Source: Micrococcaceae bacterium RIT 802 (GTDB lineage: Bacteria; Actinomycetota; Actinomycetes; Actinomycetales; Micrococcaceae). From it: DNA of 64,000 bases. The position numbers and the translations under genes are program-made. Shown here in pieces: positions 51,548 through 59,107 of this stretch (within the stretch, counting starts at the first letter, position 1; each line of letters starts with the position of its first letter). Location of the stretch: assembly GCA_016892645.1 (NCBI GenBank), contig JAFEMX010000003.1, positions 62,001-126,000 on the forward strand, in the 5' to 3' direction. The notes under the pieces were generated by a model. The model saw nothing but the letters and a program-made list of their open reading frames with translations, ran no database searches and was not told the origin of the DNA.

Positions 51548-52603
51548 GTGAGCACTTCCCTGCATGACACCATGGTCCGCGGTTTCGCATCGGACAACTA
51601 TTCCGGCGTCCATCCCGAAGTCCTGGCGGCCATCACCGCCGCCAATGGCGGACACCAGATCGCCTACGGCGAGGACGAATACACCGAACGCCTCGGCCGC
51701 GTCATCCTCTCGCATTTCGGCCCCGCCGCCGAGGCCTTCCCGGTCTTCAACGGCACCGGCGCCAACGTGACCTCGTTGCAGGCCCTGCTCCCCCGGTGGG
51801 GGGCTGTCATCTGTGCCGACACCGCGCACATCAACGTCGACGAAAATGGTGCCCCCGAGCGCATCGGCGGGATGAAGCTCCTCTCCGTGCCGACCCCTGA
51901 CGGCAAGCTCACCCCGGAACTGATCGACCGCGAGGCCTGGGGCTGGGGCGACGAGCACCGCGCCCAGCCCCTGGCCGTCTCGCTGACCCAGTCGACCGAG
52001 CTCGGCACCCTCTACACCGTGGAGGAGCTGAAGGCCATCACCTCCCACGCCCACGAACGGGGCATGAAGGTCCACATGGACGGTGCTCGGCTCTCCAACG
52101 CCGCGGCCGCACTGGGCGTCCCCTTCCGCGCGTTCACCCGCGACGCGGGCATCGACATCCTGAGCATGGGCGGCACCAAGAACGGGCTGATGTACGGCGA
52201 GGCGATCGTCGTCCTGGACCCGGAAGCCGCCACCGGCCTGAAGTACCTCCGCAAGATGAACATGCAGCTCGGCTCCAAGATGCGCTTCATCTCCGCCCAG
52301 CTCATCGCGCTCTACGAAGGCGACCTCTGGCTGCGTTCGGCCTCCCACGCCAACGCCATGGCGCAGCGGCTGCGCGCGGCGGTCGAGGACATCGACGGAC
52401 TGGAGGTCACCCAGCCGACGGAGTCCAACGCCGTGTTCGCGAAGCTGCCCTCGGCCGCCGCGGACCGCGTCCGGGAGGACTTCCGCTTCTACGATTGGGA
52501 CGAGGCCACCGGCGAGGTGCGCTGGATGTGTGGTTTCGACACGACCGAGGAGGACGTGGACCGGTTCGCGGCGGCGATCCGCGCCGAGGTCGCCGCCGGC
52601 TGA
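51548..52603 (+). CDS. Low-specificity L-threonine aldolase / beta-eliminating lyase
   Basis: A 351-residue PLP enzyme that splits L-threonine or allo-threonine to glycine and acetaldehyde. Segments RGFASDNYSGVHPEVL, NGTGANVTSLQAL, HMDGARLSNAAAALG and the PLP-lysine loop ILSMGGTKNG are present. It starts with GTG after GAGGA. It lies 46 nt after the SDR gene. A convergent VOC gene follows, with a terminator between. Confidence 0.92.
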   Translation: MSTSLHDTMVRGFASDNYSGVHPEVLAAITAANGGHQIAYGEDEYTERLGRVILSHFGPAAEAFPVFNGTGANVTSLQALLPRWGAVICADTAHINVDENGAPERIGGMKLLSVPTPDGKLTPELIDREAWGWGDEHRAQPLAVSLTQSTELGTLYTVEELKAITSHAHERGMKVHMDGARLSNAAAALGVPFRAFTRDAGIDILSMGGTKNGLMYGEAIVVLDPEAATGLKYLRKMNMQLGSKMRFISAQLIALYEGDLWLRSASHANAMAQRLRAAVEDIDGLEVTQPTESNAVFAKLPSAAADRVREDFRFYDWDEATGEVRWMCGFDTTEEDVDRFAAAIRAEVAAG

Positions 52604-52617
52604 CGCGGCTTCGGGCA

Positions 52618-52665
52618 CCACCGGCGGCCGCCCGGGTCCGAGGACCCCTCGGTTATCGTCGGTGG
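52618..52665. terminator. Terminator between threonine aldolase and the VOC gene
   Basis: Outer arms CCACCGGCG / CGTCGGTGG (one G-U pair) enclose a perfect GGGTCC-GA-GGACCC hairpin. It lies directly between two convergent stop codons. Confidence 0.6.
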
Positions 52666-52666
52666 C

Positions 52667-53071
52667 TCAGTCGCCGGTGAGACGCGCCTCGGGGATCGTC
52701 GGTTCGAAGAGCTCGACCGGGTTGCCGGCGGGATCCTCCACCAGGACCTGTCGGCCGCCCACACCGGTGACGATGTCGTTGCGGAAACGCACCTTGTGCC
52801 GGCGCAGGGCTGCCACGATGTCCTCCAGGTCGGGGACCTCCACCACGAACCGGTTCCAGCCTCCGGGTTCGGGACGTCGGCCATCGGGCATCCCCTGCCC
52901 TCCGCCGCCGGCTCCGCCGGGCGCGCTGAGCACCAGCTGGAGGTCCCCCCGGGACAGCATCGCGAAGGTGGGCGCCGGGTGCATGTCCTCGGTGAACCCC
53001 AGCTCCCCGCAGTAGAACTCCATGGCGGCATCGACATCGTCCACGATGTATCGGACCCTGACAGTGGCCAT
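52667..53071 (-). CDS. VOC-superfamily (glyoxalase-like) protein
   Basis: A 134-residue protein with the paired beta-alpha-beta-beta-beta modules of the VOC fold: VRVRYIVDDVDAAMEFYCGELGF and the C-terminal VLVEDPAGNPVELFEP. It may bind a metal and act on small molecules such as antibiotics or aldehydes. The Gly-rich insert GGAGGGGQG between the modules is unusual. The ATG follows AAAGGCG. Function unknown. Confidence 0.85.
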   Translation of the reverse strand: MATVRVRYIVDDVDAAMEFYCGELGFTEDMHPAPTFAMLSRGDLQLVLSAPGGAGGGGQGMPDGRRPEPGGWNRFVVEVPDLEDIVAALRRHKVRFRNDIVTGVGGRQVLVEDPAGNPVELFEPTIPEARLTGD

Positions 53072-53194
53072 GATCTGGCGCCTTTCCCGCGTGCTGGTTC
53101 AAGGATAGACCCGGACCGGACGGCCGGGCAGGGTGCCGCCGCGGCAGCCCGTCTACGATGGGTTTCCCTCATCGGACCAGCGAAGGAGTCCCAG

Positions 53195-54088
53195 GTGAAC
53201 GGACGTACCACCACGCCGCTCGAGCAGCGGATCGACGCCGCCGCCCATCGGGTTATCGCCAGGTTCCCGCAAAGCACCGGGGCGAAGGTCGGCGTCGAGC
53301 TCTCCGTCTTCGTCCTCAAGCAGGCGTGGGCGTGCGTGTTCGGTGCGGCGATGCTGGCCGTGCTCTTCGCCACCCGGCTCTGGTATCCCGAGGATGTCGT
53401 GCTGGCCCGCAACGACGCCGTCACACTGGCGGCGGTCGCCATCCAGGTGCTCATGGTGACCTGCCGGCTGGAGACGTTGCGCGAGCTGCGGGTCATCGTC
53501 CTGTTCCATCTCGTGGGCACCGGCATGGAGTTGTTCAAAACCAGCGTCGGTTCGTGGATCTACCAGGGCGAGGGGTTCCTCCACCTGGGCAATGTGCCCC
53601 TGTACAGCGGCTTCATGTATGCGGCCGTCGGCTCCTACATGGTCCGGGTGTTCCGCCTCTTCGACCTGCGGTTCGACCGGTATCCGCGACGGTGGATCAC
53701 CGCCGTCCTGGCGGCGGCGATCTACCTGAACTTCTTCACCCACCACTACATCTGGGACCTGCGCTGGCTGCTGCTGGCTGCCGTCGTGGTGGTGTTCGGC
53801 CGCTGTTGGATGCACTTCCGGGTGTTCCGCTTGCGGCTGCGCATGCCACTGGTCGTGGCCTTCCTTCTGGTGGCCGTGTTCATCTGGCTCGCCGAGAACA
53901 TCGCCACCTGGTCCAACGCCTGGGCCTACCCGGACCAGCTCGAGGGCTGGCAGCTGGTCTCCGTGGCGAAGTTGGGTTCCTGGTTGCTCCTGATGATCAT
54001 CTCGGTGGTGCTGGTGACCTGGGTCTACCCGCCCGAGGAACCGGAGTCCGACGGCGTGGACCCCGCCCTCCGGACCGTGACCGGCTAG
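53195..54088 (+). CDS. DUF817 family membrane protein
   Basis: A 297-residue integral membrane protein with about eight helices. The family segments FHLVGTGMELFKTSVGSWIY, LGNVPLYSGFMYAAVGSYM and RLRLRMPLVVAFLLVAVFIWLAENIATW are recognisable as DUF817. No function is known. The GTG start follows GAAGGAG by 6 nt. Its stop overlaps the stop of the convergent lactate-permease-type gene by two bases. Confidence 0.85.
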   Translation: MNGRTTTPLEQRIDAAAHRVIARFPQSTGAKVGVELSVFVLKQAWACVFGAAMLAVLFATRLWYPEDVVLARNDAVTLAAVAIQVLMVTCRLETLRELRVIVLFHLVGTGMELFKTSVGSWIYQGEGFLHLGNVPLYSGFMYAAVGSYMVRVFRLFDLRFDRYPRRWITAVLAAAIYLNFFTHHYIWDLRWLLLAAVVVVFGRCWMHFRVFRLRLRMPLVVAFLLVAVFIWLAENIATWSNAWAYPDQLEGWQLVSVAKLGSWLLLMIISVVLVTWVYPPEEPESDGVDPALRTVTG

Positions 54089-55578
54089 GCGAGCCACCAC
54101 GTGGCCAGCCCGAGCAGCAGCGACACCGAGGCCACCAGGGCGAAGACCCGCGGAAGGACCCATCGGTTGACCCGGGATTCGGAATCGGCGGCGTCGGTGC
54201 CGGCGGCCGCGGGCGTGCCGGGCGCGGCCACGGCGGGGGCCGGCGTCGACACGGCCAGTTCGTAGGCCAGCAGGAGGCGTGACGGAGATGCCATCGTGGC
54301 CAGGGATGCCGCCACATTGGTGGCCGCGACGATCTGCAGGACCGAGCTGCCCAATTCGGTGGCGACCTGGGTCTGGGTCGCCGTCAACATGGCGTTGGCT
54401 GCGGTGTTCGAGCCGGTGATGAAACCGGCCAGGGCGTTGAGTGCCGGTGCGAGGACCAGATAGACGCCGCCCACCTCGGCCAGCGCCGATCCCAGCGCGG
54501 CCCCCATCCCGGTCACCGCCAGCAGGGACCCGAGAACCGTGAAGCAAAAGGTCACCATGCCGACGGGCAGCCAGCTGCGGTAGGCCAGCGCCGCCCGATG
54601 GCCGAACCGCGCCTCCACCCGGGCATGACCCCCGCGCTGGCCCGGCCCGAACTGGGCCGCCAGGCACGCCACGACGAGCCAGATGGCCGGGCTGCTGGCC
54701 GCACGCGCCACCAGATTCGGCTCCATCGGCGCCGTCACCGCACGTGCCGCCAACAGGCCCCCGGCCATGACCGCATAGGGCACGGCGGCCCGTGCCACCA
54801 CCCAGCCGGCCGCGGTGAGGCTCCCGCGCCAGCGGTACACGAGCATGTGCACCGCGATCGGCAGCAGGGAACCCAGGACGCCAGCAAGGGGTGTGCCCAG
54901 GACGACGTTGGCCCCCAGGATCCCCAGCCACAGCAGCATCGCACTGCCCGCCGCCCCGGCGAACAGCCGACCCACGCCCCCGTCACGGCGCAGCAGGAAC
55001 GTGACCATCAGCGAGGCACCCAGCATGACCGGCAAGGACAACACGGCGGAACGGATCCCCACCTCCGACAACGAGGTCCCCGACAATTCCGAAGCCAGGA
55101 GCGTCCCGGGACCGAGGGCACCCCACGGCACCGCGAGAAGCCCCAGCAGGGAGAAGATGGTGGACCGGGGCACCGTGTGCCCGATCATCCGCAGGATGGG
55201 GACCCCGACGGTGACGCCGATGCCGAATCCCGTCACGGATTCGGCGAAGGGGACCAAACCGAAGACCACCAACACCGTGCCGGCCCTGAGGGACGGCGCG
55301 CTGGTCTGCAGCCACCCGGAAATGGCAGCCATGGCGCCGCTGCTGGACATGATCCGGCTCAGCAGGACCCCGGCATAGAGGATCAGCATGATTTCGATGA
55401 TGGTCGGGGAGAACTCGGCCAGGGACCCCATGACCACCACCGGTGCGGTGGGAAAGAACGCCGCGGCCATGGCGATCCCGACAGCCAGCGACCAGAGGGC
55501 AATCCGCGTGGCCCTGACCCCCAGGAAGAACAGGACCGCCGCCAACACGATGGGCACCGCTGCTGCGATCGCTGGCAC
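54085..55578 (-). CDS. L-lactate permease (LctP/LldP family) transporter
   Basis: A 497-residue polytopic membrane protein of the LctP family. EIMLILYAGVLLSRIMSSSGAM, VPFAESVTGFGIGVTVGVPIL and LAGFITGSNTAANAMLTATQTQVA match the family's conserved transmembrane loops, and the C-terminus ends in a short helix. Import of lactate or glycolate with protons is the expected role, but no lactate dehydrogenase gene is adjacent. The GTG at 55578 has a strong GGGAGG 6 nt upstream. It is somewhat shorter than the E. coli protein (about 550). Confidence 0.88.
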   Translation of the reverse strand: MPAIAAAVPIVLAAVLFFLGVRATRIALWSLAVGIAMAAAFFPTAPVVVMGSLAEFSPTIIEIMLILYAGVLLSRIMSSSGAMAAISGWLQTSAPSLRAGTVLVVFGLVPFAESVTGFGIGVTVGVPILRMIGHTVPRSTIFSLLGLLAVPWGALGPGTLLASELSGTSLSEVGIRSAVLSLPVMLGASLMVTFLLRRDGGVGRLFAGAAGSAMLLWLGILGANVVLGTPLAGVLGSLLPIAVHMLVYRWRGSLTAAGWVVARAAVPYAVMAGGLLAARAVTAPMEPNLVARAASSPAIWLVVACLAAQFGPGQRGGHARVEARFGHRAALAYRSWLPVGMVTFCFTVLGSLLAVTGMGAALGSALAEVGGVYLVLAPALNALAGFITGSNTAANAMLTATQTQVATELGSSVLQIVAATNVAASLATMASPSRLLLAYELAVSTPAPAVAAPGTPAAAGTDAADSESRVNRWVLPRVFALVASVSLLLGLATWWLA

Positions 55579-55758
55579 GATCCACCTCCCTCGGTCCCCT
55601 CCATGGCCCGGCGTGGCCGGGGAGCACACCGCTCCCCCACCGACCGTAGTCCACCGGGGCAGCGTCATGGCACGCCGCTGGTGTTTCGGCCGGACGCCGG
55701 TCTGCGGCAACGCGTTCGCGCAGCGGCGTGCCTTCCGGCCGCCCGCGATGACCGCCCC

Positions 55759-55764
55759 TAGACT
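55759..55764 (+). promoter_or_regulatory. -10-like hexamer for a leaderless DUF3000 transcript
   Basis: TAGACT, then 7 nt, then the GTG at 55772. Confidence 0.5.
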
Positions 55765-55771
55765 CGGGAAC

Positions 55772-56422
55772 GTGACCGCTCTTGGCAACCTGGCACAGGT
55801 TCCCCCAGACTTCATGACAGCGCTGTCGGCGCTCCGTCAGGCAGACTGCCGTGCCGAAATGCGTTTGGCCGAAATCCCGGCTCCGGCCCGGCTTGCCCCG
55901 TTCGCGGTGGCCCTCTCCGCCGAGGTGTTCGAACCGCCCGCCGCCGCCCACGGATCACTCCATGGTCCGGCCGCTGCCGCATTGGCCGAAGCCCGCACGC
56001 TCAAGCAGGATGACGAGCTGGCCACGGGACGCTTCATCCTGCTCCATGATCCCGCAGGTTCGGATCTGTGGAAGGGCACCTTCCGCATCGTCACCTACAT
56101 CCGCGCCCAACTCGATGCCGCCATGGGCAACGACCAGATGCTCGGGTCGGTGGCCTGGACCTGGCTGCTCGACGCCCTACACGAGAACAATGCCCGCTAT
56201 TCCGAAGCCGGCGGAACCGCCACACGGATGTTGTCGCAGAGTTTCGGCAGCCTCCAGCAACGCCCGGAAACCATCGACATCGAGCTGCGGGCCTCCTGGA
56301 CGCCGGACGGTTCCGACGTCCGCGCCCACCTGGAAGCGTGGAACGACATGGTCTGCACGTTCGCAGGATTGCCGCCCCTTCCGGAGGGCGTGACGGCGCT
56401 GCCCCTGCGGCCCAGGAACTAA
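55772..56422 (+). CDS. DUF3000 family protein
   Basis: A 216-residue soluble actinobacterial protein. It contains RFILLHDPAGSDLWKGTFRIVTYIRAQLD and LGSVAWTWLLDALHENNARYSEAGGTATRM, which match DUF3000. Function is unknown. In most Actinobacteria it sits directly before the HRDC-containing RNase D gene, as here (21 nt). The GTG is preferred over an in-frame ATG at 55748 because it fits a leaderless promoter. Confidence 0.85.
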   Translation: MTALGNLAQVPPDFMTALSALRQADCRAEMRLAEIPAPARLAPFAVALSAEVFEPPAAAHGSLHGPAAAALAEARTLKQDDELATGRFILLHDPAGSDLWKGTFRIVTYIRAQLDAAMGNDQMLGSVAWTWLLDALHENNARYSEAGGTATRMLSQSFGSLQQRPETIDIELRASWTPDGSDVRAHLEAWNDMVCTFAGLPPLPEGVTALPLRPRN

Positions 56423-56443
56423 ATAAACTAGAATTGGTCCATC

Positions 56444-57736
56444 ATGACCGATTCGCGCACCGACAGCCTCCCCGAAACCCCCGACGCCGGGGATCTGGCC
56501 CCACCGGAGCCGGAGCCGACTCTCCTGACGGAACCACGCGACGGCATCCCCCCGGTAGTCAATACCGATGCCGGCCTGCGACGTGCTGCCCGCGCCCTGG
56601 CCGCCGGAACGGGGCCCGTTTCCGTCGATGCGGAGCGCGCCTCCGGATTCCGCTACGGCCAGCGCGCCTTCCTGGTCCAGCTGCGCCGCGAAGGCTCCGG
56701 CACCTGGCTCATCGACCCCGTTCCCTTCGAGGACCTCCTGGTGGTCAACGAGGCGCTGTCCGGCGTCGAATGGATCCTCCACGCCGCCACACAGGACCTC
56801 CCCTGCCTCGCCGAGTTGGGTATGCGCCCCGATGCCCTGTTCGACACCGAGCTGGCCGGCCGGCTCGCCGGCTTGCCCCGCGTGGGCCTGGGACCCATCG
56901 TCGAATCGCTGCTGGGCTTGAGACTGGCCAAGGAGCACTCGGCAGCCGATTGGTCCACCCGCCCCCTGCCCGAACCCTGGCTGCGTTATGCCGCGCTGGA
57001 TGTCGAGGTCCTCGACGAATTGCGGCTGGCCCTGATCGGCCTGCTGCGCGACGCCGACAAGCTGGACTTCGCCCTGCAGGAATTCGAGGCCATCCGGACT
57101 GCAGCGGCCCCGGCTCCGCGGGTCGATCCCTGGCGGCGCACTTCCGGCCTGCACCGGCTCCGTGACCGCCGCCAGCTGGCGGCGGTACGGGCCCTCTGGA
57201 ACGAACGGGAGTCCCTGGCGGAGAACCGTGATGTGGCGCCCGGCAGGTTGATCCCCGACGCAGCCCTCATCGCGGCAGCCAAGGCCATGCCGTCCACCGT
57301 TCCCCAACTGCTGAAGACCCCCGGCTTCCATGGACGCGCGGCCAGCAAGGAAGCCCCGCGTTGGTTGCGCTGCCTCCAGCACGCCCGTACCGAGGACGAC
57401 CTGCCGCCGATGCACATCGCCTCCTCGGCCCCCCCTCCGGCCCGCACCTGGCCCGACAAGGACGAGGCTGCGGCGCGTCGGCTCGCCACTGCCAAGCCAC
57501 GCATCGCCCGGCGGGCCGAGGAACTGGACATGCCGATCGAGAATCTCCTGACTCCGGACACGCTGCGGCGCATTGCGTGGCGGCCACCGGCACGGATCGA
57601 TCCCGAGTCGATCACGGCCGAACTCGTGGAGCTCGGAGCCCGTCCGTGGCAGGTGGAGCAGACGGCCCCCATCATCACCGTGGCCTTCCTGGACCCCGAA
57701 CCGCTGCCCCGAAAGGGTGCCACCCCACGGTCCTGA
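56444..57736 (+). CDS. rnd: Ribonuclease D (DEDDy exonuclease with HRDC domain)
   Basis: A 430-residue 3'-5' exonuclease. The DEDDy acidic residues are Asp62 and Glu64 (VSVDAERASG), Asp118 (AATQDLPCL), and Tyr182/Asp186 (RYAALDVEVL). The HRDC RNA-binding domain covers about residues 235-310 (WRRTSGLHRL...ALWNERESLAENRDVAPGRLIPDAALIAAA). A C-terminal extension completes it. It trims tRNA and other RNA ends. It is coupled by position to DUF3000. Confidence 0.93.
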   Translation: MTDSRTDSLPETPDAGDLAPPEPEPTLLTEPRDGIPPVVNTDAGLRRAARALAAGTGPVSVDAERASGFRYGQRAFLVQLRREGSGTWLIDPVPFEDLLVVNEALSGVEWILHAATQDLPCLAELGMRPDALFDTELAGRLAGLPRVGLGPIVESLLGLRLAKEHSAADWSTRPLPEPWLRYAALDVEVLDELRLALIGLLRDADKLDFALQEFEAIRTAAAPAPRVDPWRRTSGLHRLRDRRQLAAVRALWNERESLAENRDVAPGRLIPDAALIAAAKAMPSTVPQLLKTPGFHGRAASKEAPRWLRCLQHARTEDDLPPMHIASSAPPPARTWPDKDEAAARRLATAKPRIARRAEELDMPIENLLTPDTLRRIAWRPPARIDPESITAELVELGARPWQVEQTAPIITVAFLDPEPLPRKGATPRS

Positions 57737-57792
57737 CCGCCCGGCCCTCCTTGCGCCGCGCAGCATGCCCGGACGGACACGCGGTCGTCTTC

Positions 57793-57821
57793 TTGCACCC
57801 ATAGTTACTCGTCGGTAACAT
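57793..57821 (+). promoter_or_regulatory. fadA-fadB promoter with an overlapping operator-like palindrome
   Basis: TTGCAC (57793-57798), a 17-bp spacer and TAACAT (57816-57821) form a good promoter 41 bp before the thiolase start. The inverted repeat GTTAC-TCGTCG-GTAAC (57804-57819) covers the spacer and most of the -10 box, the position expected for a repressor site, perhaps a TetR-type fatty acid regulator. Confidence 0.6.
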
Positions 57822-57862
57822 ATGGAGTGGATCACATTCATTCCACGCAAGGAGTCACTCCA

Positions 57863-59104
57863 GTGAGCCCCACCACCGCACGCGCGCTGCCACGCCACCG
57901 GCAGGTCCGTGACGTCGTCTTCGTCGACGGCGTCCGCACCCCCTTCGGCAAGGCCGGCGAGAAGGGCATCTACCATGGCACCCGGGCCGACGACCTGGTG
58001 GTCAAGTGCATCCGCGACCTGTTGCGGCGCAACCCCGGGCTGCCCGTCGAACGCATCGACGAGGTGGCCATCGCGGCGACCACCCAGACCGGCGACCAGG
58101 GCCTGACCATCGGACGGACCGCCGCCCTGCTCGCCGGATTGCCCCAATCGGTCCCCGGGTACGCCATCGACCGGATGTGCGCCGGCGCCATGACCGCCGT
58201 GACCACCACTGCCGGGTCGATCGCGTTCGGCGCCTACGACGTCGTCATCGCCGGCGGTGTCGAGCACATGGGAAACCACCCCATGGGGGCGGGCGCGGAT
58301 CCGAACCCCCGCTTCATCTCCGAGCGCCTGGTCGATCCTGCTGCCCTCAACATGGGGAACACTGCAGAGAACCTGCATGACCGCTTCCCGGCCATCACCA
58401 AGGAACGCGCGGACCGCTACGCCGTCGCCAGCCAGGCCAAGCTGGCTGCCGCCTACGAGGCGGGTGACATCCAGCCCGACCTGGTGCCCGTCGCGACTCG
58501 GCGGCCCGGTGAGGGCTGGGCCCTGAACTCCGTCGACGAGCCGCCCCGGCCGGGAACCACGATGGAGGACCTGGCCTCCCTGCGCACGCCGTTCCGCGCA
58601 CACGGGCATGTCACCGCCGGCAACGCGGCCGGACTCAACGACGGGGCCACCGCTGCACTGCTGACCTCCTCGGAGGCCGCCGACGAGCTGGGCCTGACCA
58701 CGAAGATGCGACTGGTGGGTTATGCCTTCGCCGGCGTCGAACCGCAGGTGATGGGCATCGGTCCGGTGCCGGCCACGGAGAAGGCACTGGCCCAGGCCGG
58801 GCTGTCCATCGACGACATCGGGTTGTTCGAGATCAACGAGGCCTTCGCCGTCCAGGTGCTCTCCTTCCTGGACCACTACGGCATCGCCGACGACGACCCC
58901 CGTGTGAACCGCTATGGTGGGGCCATCGCCGTCGGGCATCCGCTGGCCTCCTCGGGCGTCCGCCTGATGAACCAGCTGGCCCGGCAATTCGAGGCCGACC
59001 CCTCCGTGCGCTACGGCTTGACCACCATGTGTGTCGGGCTCGGCATGGGCGGCACCGTCATCTGGGAAAACCCCCACCACGCCGACTACGGGAAGGAGGC
59101 CTGA
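57863..59104 (+). CDS. fadA: Acetyl-CoA C-acyltransferase (thiolase)
   Basis: A 413-residue thiolase that performs the last step of beta-oxidation. The acyl-binding Cys is Cys106 in GYAIDRMCAGAMTAV. The other active-site blocks are NEAFAVQVL, GGAIAVGHPLASSGV and TTMCVGLGMGG with the second catalytic Cys. The GTG follows AAGGAG by about 8 nt. It lies 3 nt before fadB, so the two form a trifunctional-type complex operon. Confidence 0.95.
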   Translation: MSPTTARALPRHRQVRDVVFVDGVRTPFGKAGEKGIYHGTRADDLVVKCIRDLLRRNPGLPVERIDEVAIAATTQTGDQGLTIGRTAALLAGLPQSVPGYAIDRMCAGAMTAVTTTAGSIAFGAYDVVIAGGVEHMGNHPMGAGADPNPRFISERLVDPAALNMGNTAENLHDRFPAITKERADRYAVASQAKLAAAYEAGDIQPDLVPVATRRPGEGWALNSVDEPPRPGTTMEDLASLRTPFRAHGHVTAGNAAGLNDGATAALLTSSEAADELGLTTKMRLVGYAFAGVEPQVMGIGPVPATEKALAQAGLSIDDIGLFEINEAFAVQVLSFLDHYGIADDDPRVNRYGGAIAVGHPLASSGVRLMNQLARQFEADPSVRYGLTTMCVGLGMGGTVIWENPHHADYGKEA

Positions 59105-59107
59105 GAC

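Noticed and set aside
54598-55761. A long forward open frame opposite the lactate-permease-type gene
   Set aside because: Rich in Arg, Gln, Gly and Pro, with no hydrophobic pattern or domain; it is the antisense of a membrane protein gene.
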